Assembly: GCA_002070755.1 (NCBI GenBank)
Contig: MWDY01000055.1
Coordinates: 1 to 5,890, forward strand
Origin: Spirochaetes bacterium ADurb.Bin110
GTDB taxonomy: Bacteria > Spirochaetota > Spirochaetia > Treponematales > Rectinemataceae
Direction: 5' to 3'
Length of the DNA stretch: 5,890 nucleotides
Below the pieces are notes generated by a model. It searched no databases. It was not told the DNA's origin and saw only the letters and a list, made by a program, of their open reading frames with translations. Both the position numbers and the translations under genes were made by a program. Positions within the stretch are counted from its first letter, which is position 1. Every line of letters starts with the position of its first letter. Shown here piece by piece: positions 4,733 through 5,890 of the stretch.

Positions 4733-5737
4733 ATGAAAATCGGACTTATCATAGGATCTGCTTCGGGTAAGGGATACGCACCTGAAGCCATGATTTCGCT
4801 AGTCCCCCGTCTCCAATCTCATGATGTTGCTATATGCGCTGGCCCATTTGGATGCGACTCGCCTCCTTCCTCATGGTCGAGGCTGTCGACAGAAGCATCG
4901 GCGAGCTATGTGGAAAACCTGAGGAGTTCCGTGGCGAGCCTTCTGGATTGGGGCTCGGATATGCTCATCTGCATAGGTGGCGATGGGCTTGCCTCCTATG
5001 TGCTAGATGCGATTATAAGCCGAGGTAAAAAGCTGCCTCTTTTGGGCATTGGCTCTGGAACTATCAATGTTGGGCCCATAATCGCTTTTAGGACCGAAGA
5101 CATTCCGATGCTCGACATCTCGAAGCTTTCTGTAAAGACAATAGATGCGGTCGAAGTCTCTGTCGATGGAAAACACCTCGCTTATGCACTGAACGATGCC
5201 ATAATCGGCAATTCGTTTTTAGGCATGCTAGAGGGGCGCGTTGTCAATCTCTCCGCAAAAGCCCTTCTCGATTATGGCAGGAAACTGGAAATCGAGCCTT
5301 CTCCGCACATCGCGAGAAAAGATTTCTGTATAAGTAAAAATGGCCTTCGGATCGAAAATTCCATGCAAAAGCCCGCACAGATAATCGTCTCACCGCTAAA
5401 AAAGCGCGAATTCTTCGGAAGAGCCATTGCGGGTGTACTCTGCAACGCCTCATATATGGATGGTGCCGCGGCTCTCGGGCTTTTCGACACGGTTATAGTG
5501 AGGGCGGCGATGCCTCTGAGAGGTTTTGAGAATATGGCGCTTTCCGAGCATCTGCTCTTTGAGCCAAAAGATCTTGTCGAAATAGAGGGGCTAAGCCGCG
5601 ATGGCGATATCGTCGTAGATGGTAATCCCTATCATAGAGAAGGCGAAGTCGTGAGCTTCAAACTTCGCTTAGATATAGCGGAAGTTCTAGTTCCTAGAGG
5701 TCACAATTCAGAACCAGAGGGTGTCCTATGTCAGTAA
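4733..5737 (+). CDS. NAD-kinase-fold protein (ATP-NAD kinase/AcoX-like), substrate unknown
   Basis: This 334-residue soluble protein has the ATP-NAD kinase/diacylglycerol kinase nucleotide-binding fold. The N-terminus MKIGLIIGSASG starts the first strand. The hallmark GGDG is at residues 82-85 (CIGGDGLASYVLDAI), followed by a second glycine-rich loop, LLGIGSGTINVG (103-114), and ALNDAIIGN (152-160), equivalent to the NE/D motif of NAD kinases. VVDGNPY (294-300) lies in the C-terminal beta domain, where NAD kinases also carry an aspartate-glycine pair. It differs from housekeeping NAD kinase in having GGDGL rather than GGDGT, in the GSGTINVG loop, and in its length. AcoX-type proteins of acetoin operons are comparable accessory members. 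Placement between a dehydrogenase and a sugar permease suggests phosphorylation of a pathway intermediate or of a nicotinamide cofactor, which is inference. AGAGGA lies about 5 nt before the ATG. The stop overlaps the permease gene by 10 bp. Confidence 0.75.
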   Translation: MKIGLIIGSASGKGYAPEAMISLVPRLQSHDVAICAGPFGCDSPPSSWSRLSTEASASYVENLRSSVASLLDWGSDMLICIGGDGLASYVLDAIISRGKKLPLLGIGSGTINVGPIIAFRTEDIPMLDISKLSVKTIDAVEVSVDGKHLAYALNDAIIGNSFLGMLEGRVVNLSAKALLDYGRKLEIEPSPHIARKDFCISKNGLRIENSMQKPAQIIVSPLKKREFFGRAIAGVLCNASYMDGAAALGLFDTVIVRAAMPLRGFENMALSEHLLFEPKDLVEIEGLSRDGDIVVDGNPYHREGEVVSFKLRLDIAEVLVPRGHNSEPEGVLCQ

Positions 5738-5890
5738 GAAAGAAAAAGGAAGCGCAGGTATATAGCATCAAAAAGGAACAGCACAGGGCGGCAGCGATCT
5801 TTGTCACACCACTATTCATTACGCTCATTCTACTGTTTTTGCTTCCTGTAATTCTTGTAATCATAATGAGCTTTACAAATTGGACCATGA
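5728..5890 (+). CDS. Sugar ABC transporter permease, MalF/UgpA-type (N-terminus, partial)
   Basis: The first 54 codons are visible before the window ends. A basic cytoplasmic N-terminus (MSVRKKKEAQVYSIKKEQHR) is followed by a hydrophobic first membrane helix at about residues 21-46 and then SFTNW, the sequence that very often follows helix 1 in MalF/UgpA/LacF-type permeases of CUT1 sugar transporters. The ATG lies inside the end of the kinase-like gene (10-bp overlap in another frame), with AGAGGG about 6 nt upstream, indicating translational coupling. A second permease (MalG-type) and a solute-binding protein would be expected nearby beyond the window. The substrate is presumably the sugar or polyol used by this operon. 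Confidence 0.8.
   Translation, partial: MSVRKKKEAQVYSIKKEQHRAAAIFVTPLFITLILLFLLPVILVIIMSFTNWTM

Overview
The window reads as a bacterial chromosome segment of moderate GC content, with AGGAGG-type ribosome sites, sigma70-like promoter boxes and at least one TTG start. It holds a carbohydrate or polyol catabolic operon on the plus strand, with an insertion sequence (IS) lodged just upstream. The gene mix (SorC-type regulator, LsrF/DhnA-like aldolase, zinc alcohol dehydrogenase, sugar ABC permease) would suit a saccharolytic spirochaete such as the Sphaerochaeta group, or a Bacillota member. The sequence alone does not settle the taxonomy.

Layout. Positions 1-60 hold the first 20 codons of a minus-strand gene encoding a signal-peptide-like N-terminus, with its ribosome site and a possible promoter at 61-134. 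Positions about 148-1408 are an insertion sequence bounded by 24-bp imperfect inverted repeats. Its minus-strand zinc-finger/DDE-type transposase appears frameshifted immediately after the start codon. A good plus-strand promoter (TTGACA, 17 bp, TATCCT) starts 14 bp beyond the IS end. It is followed by a repeat-rich 200-base leader and then the operon: class I aldolase (TTG start, 1654), a 258-base gap filled by 47-bp tandem repeats, a SorC-family regulator (2641), a zinc-dependent dehydrogenase (3678, overlapping ATGA), an NAD-kinase-fold protein (4733), and the N-terminus of a MalF-type sugar permease (5728, 10-bp overlap) that runs off the window.

How the genes may work together (inference). 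The ABC transporter would import a sugar or polyol, the dehydrogenase would oxidise it, an unusual NAD-kinase-fold enzyme would phosphorylate either the intermediate or a cofactor, and the aldolase would cleave the phosphorylated product. The SorC-type regulator would sense a phosphorylated intermediate and control the promoter. The substrate cannot be named from sequence alone.

The most unusual features are: the IS sitting between two back-to-back -35 boxes; four separate short-repeat expansions in this one locus (leader, 47-bp array, an in-frame 18-bp repeat inside the regulator gene, and a short one before the kinase-like gene); a possible leaderless leader ORF ending exactly on the aldolase start; and the NAD-kinase-like protein in a sugar operon.
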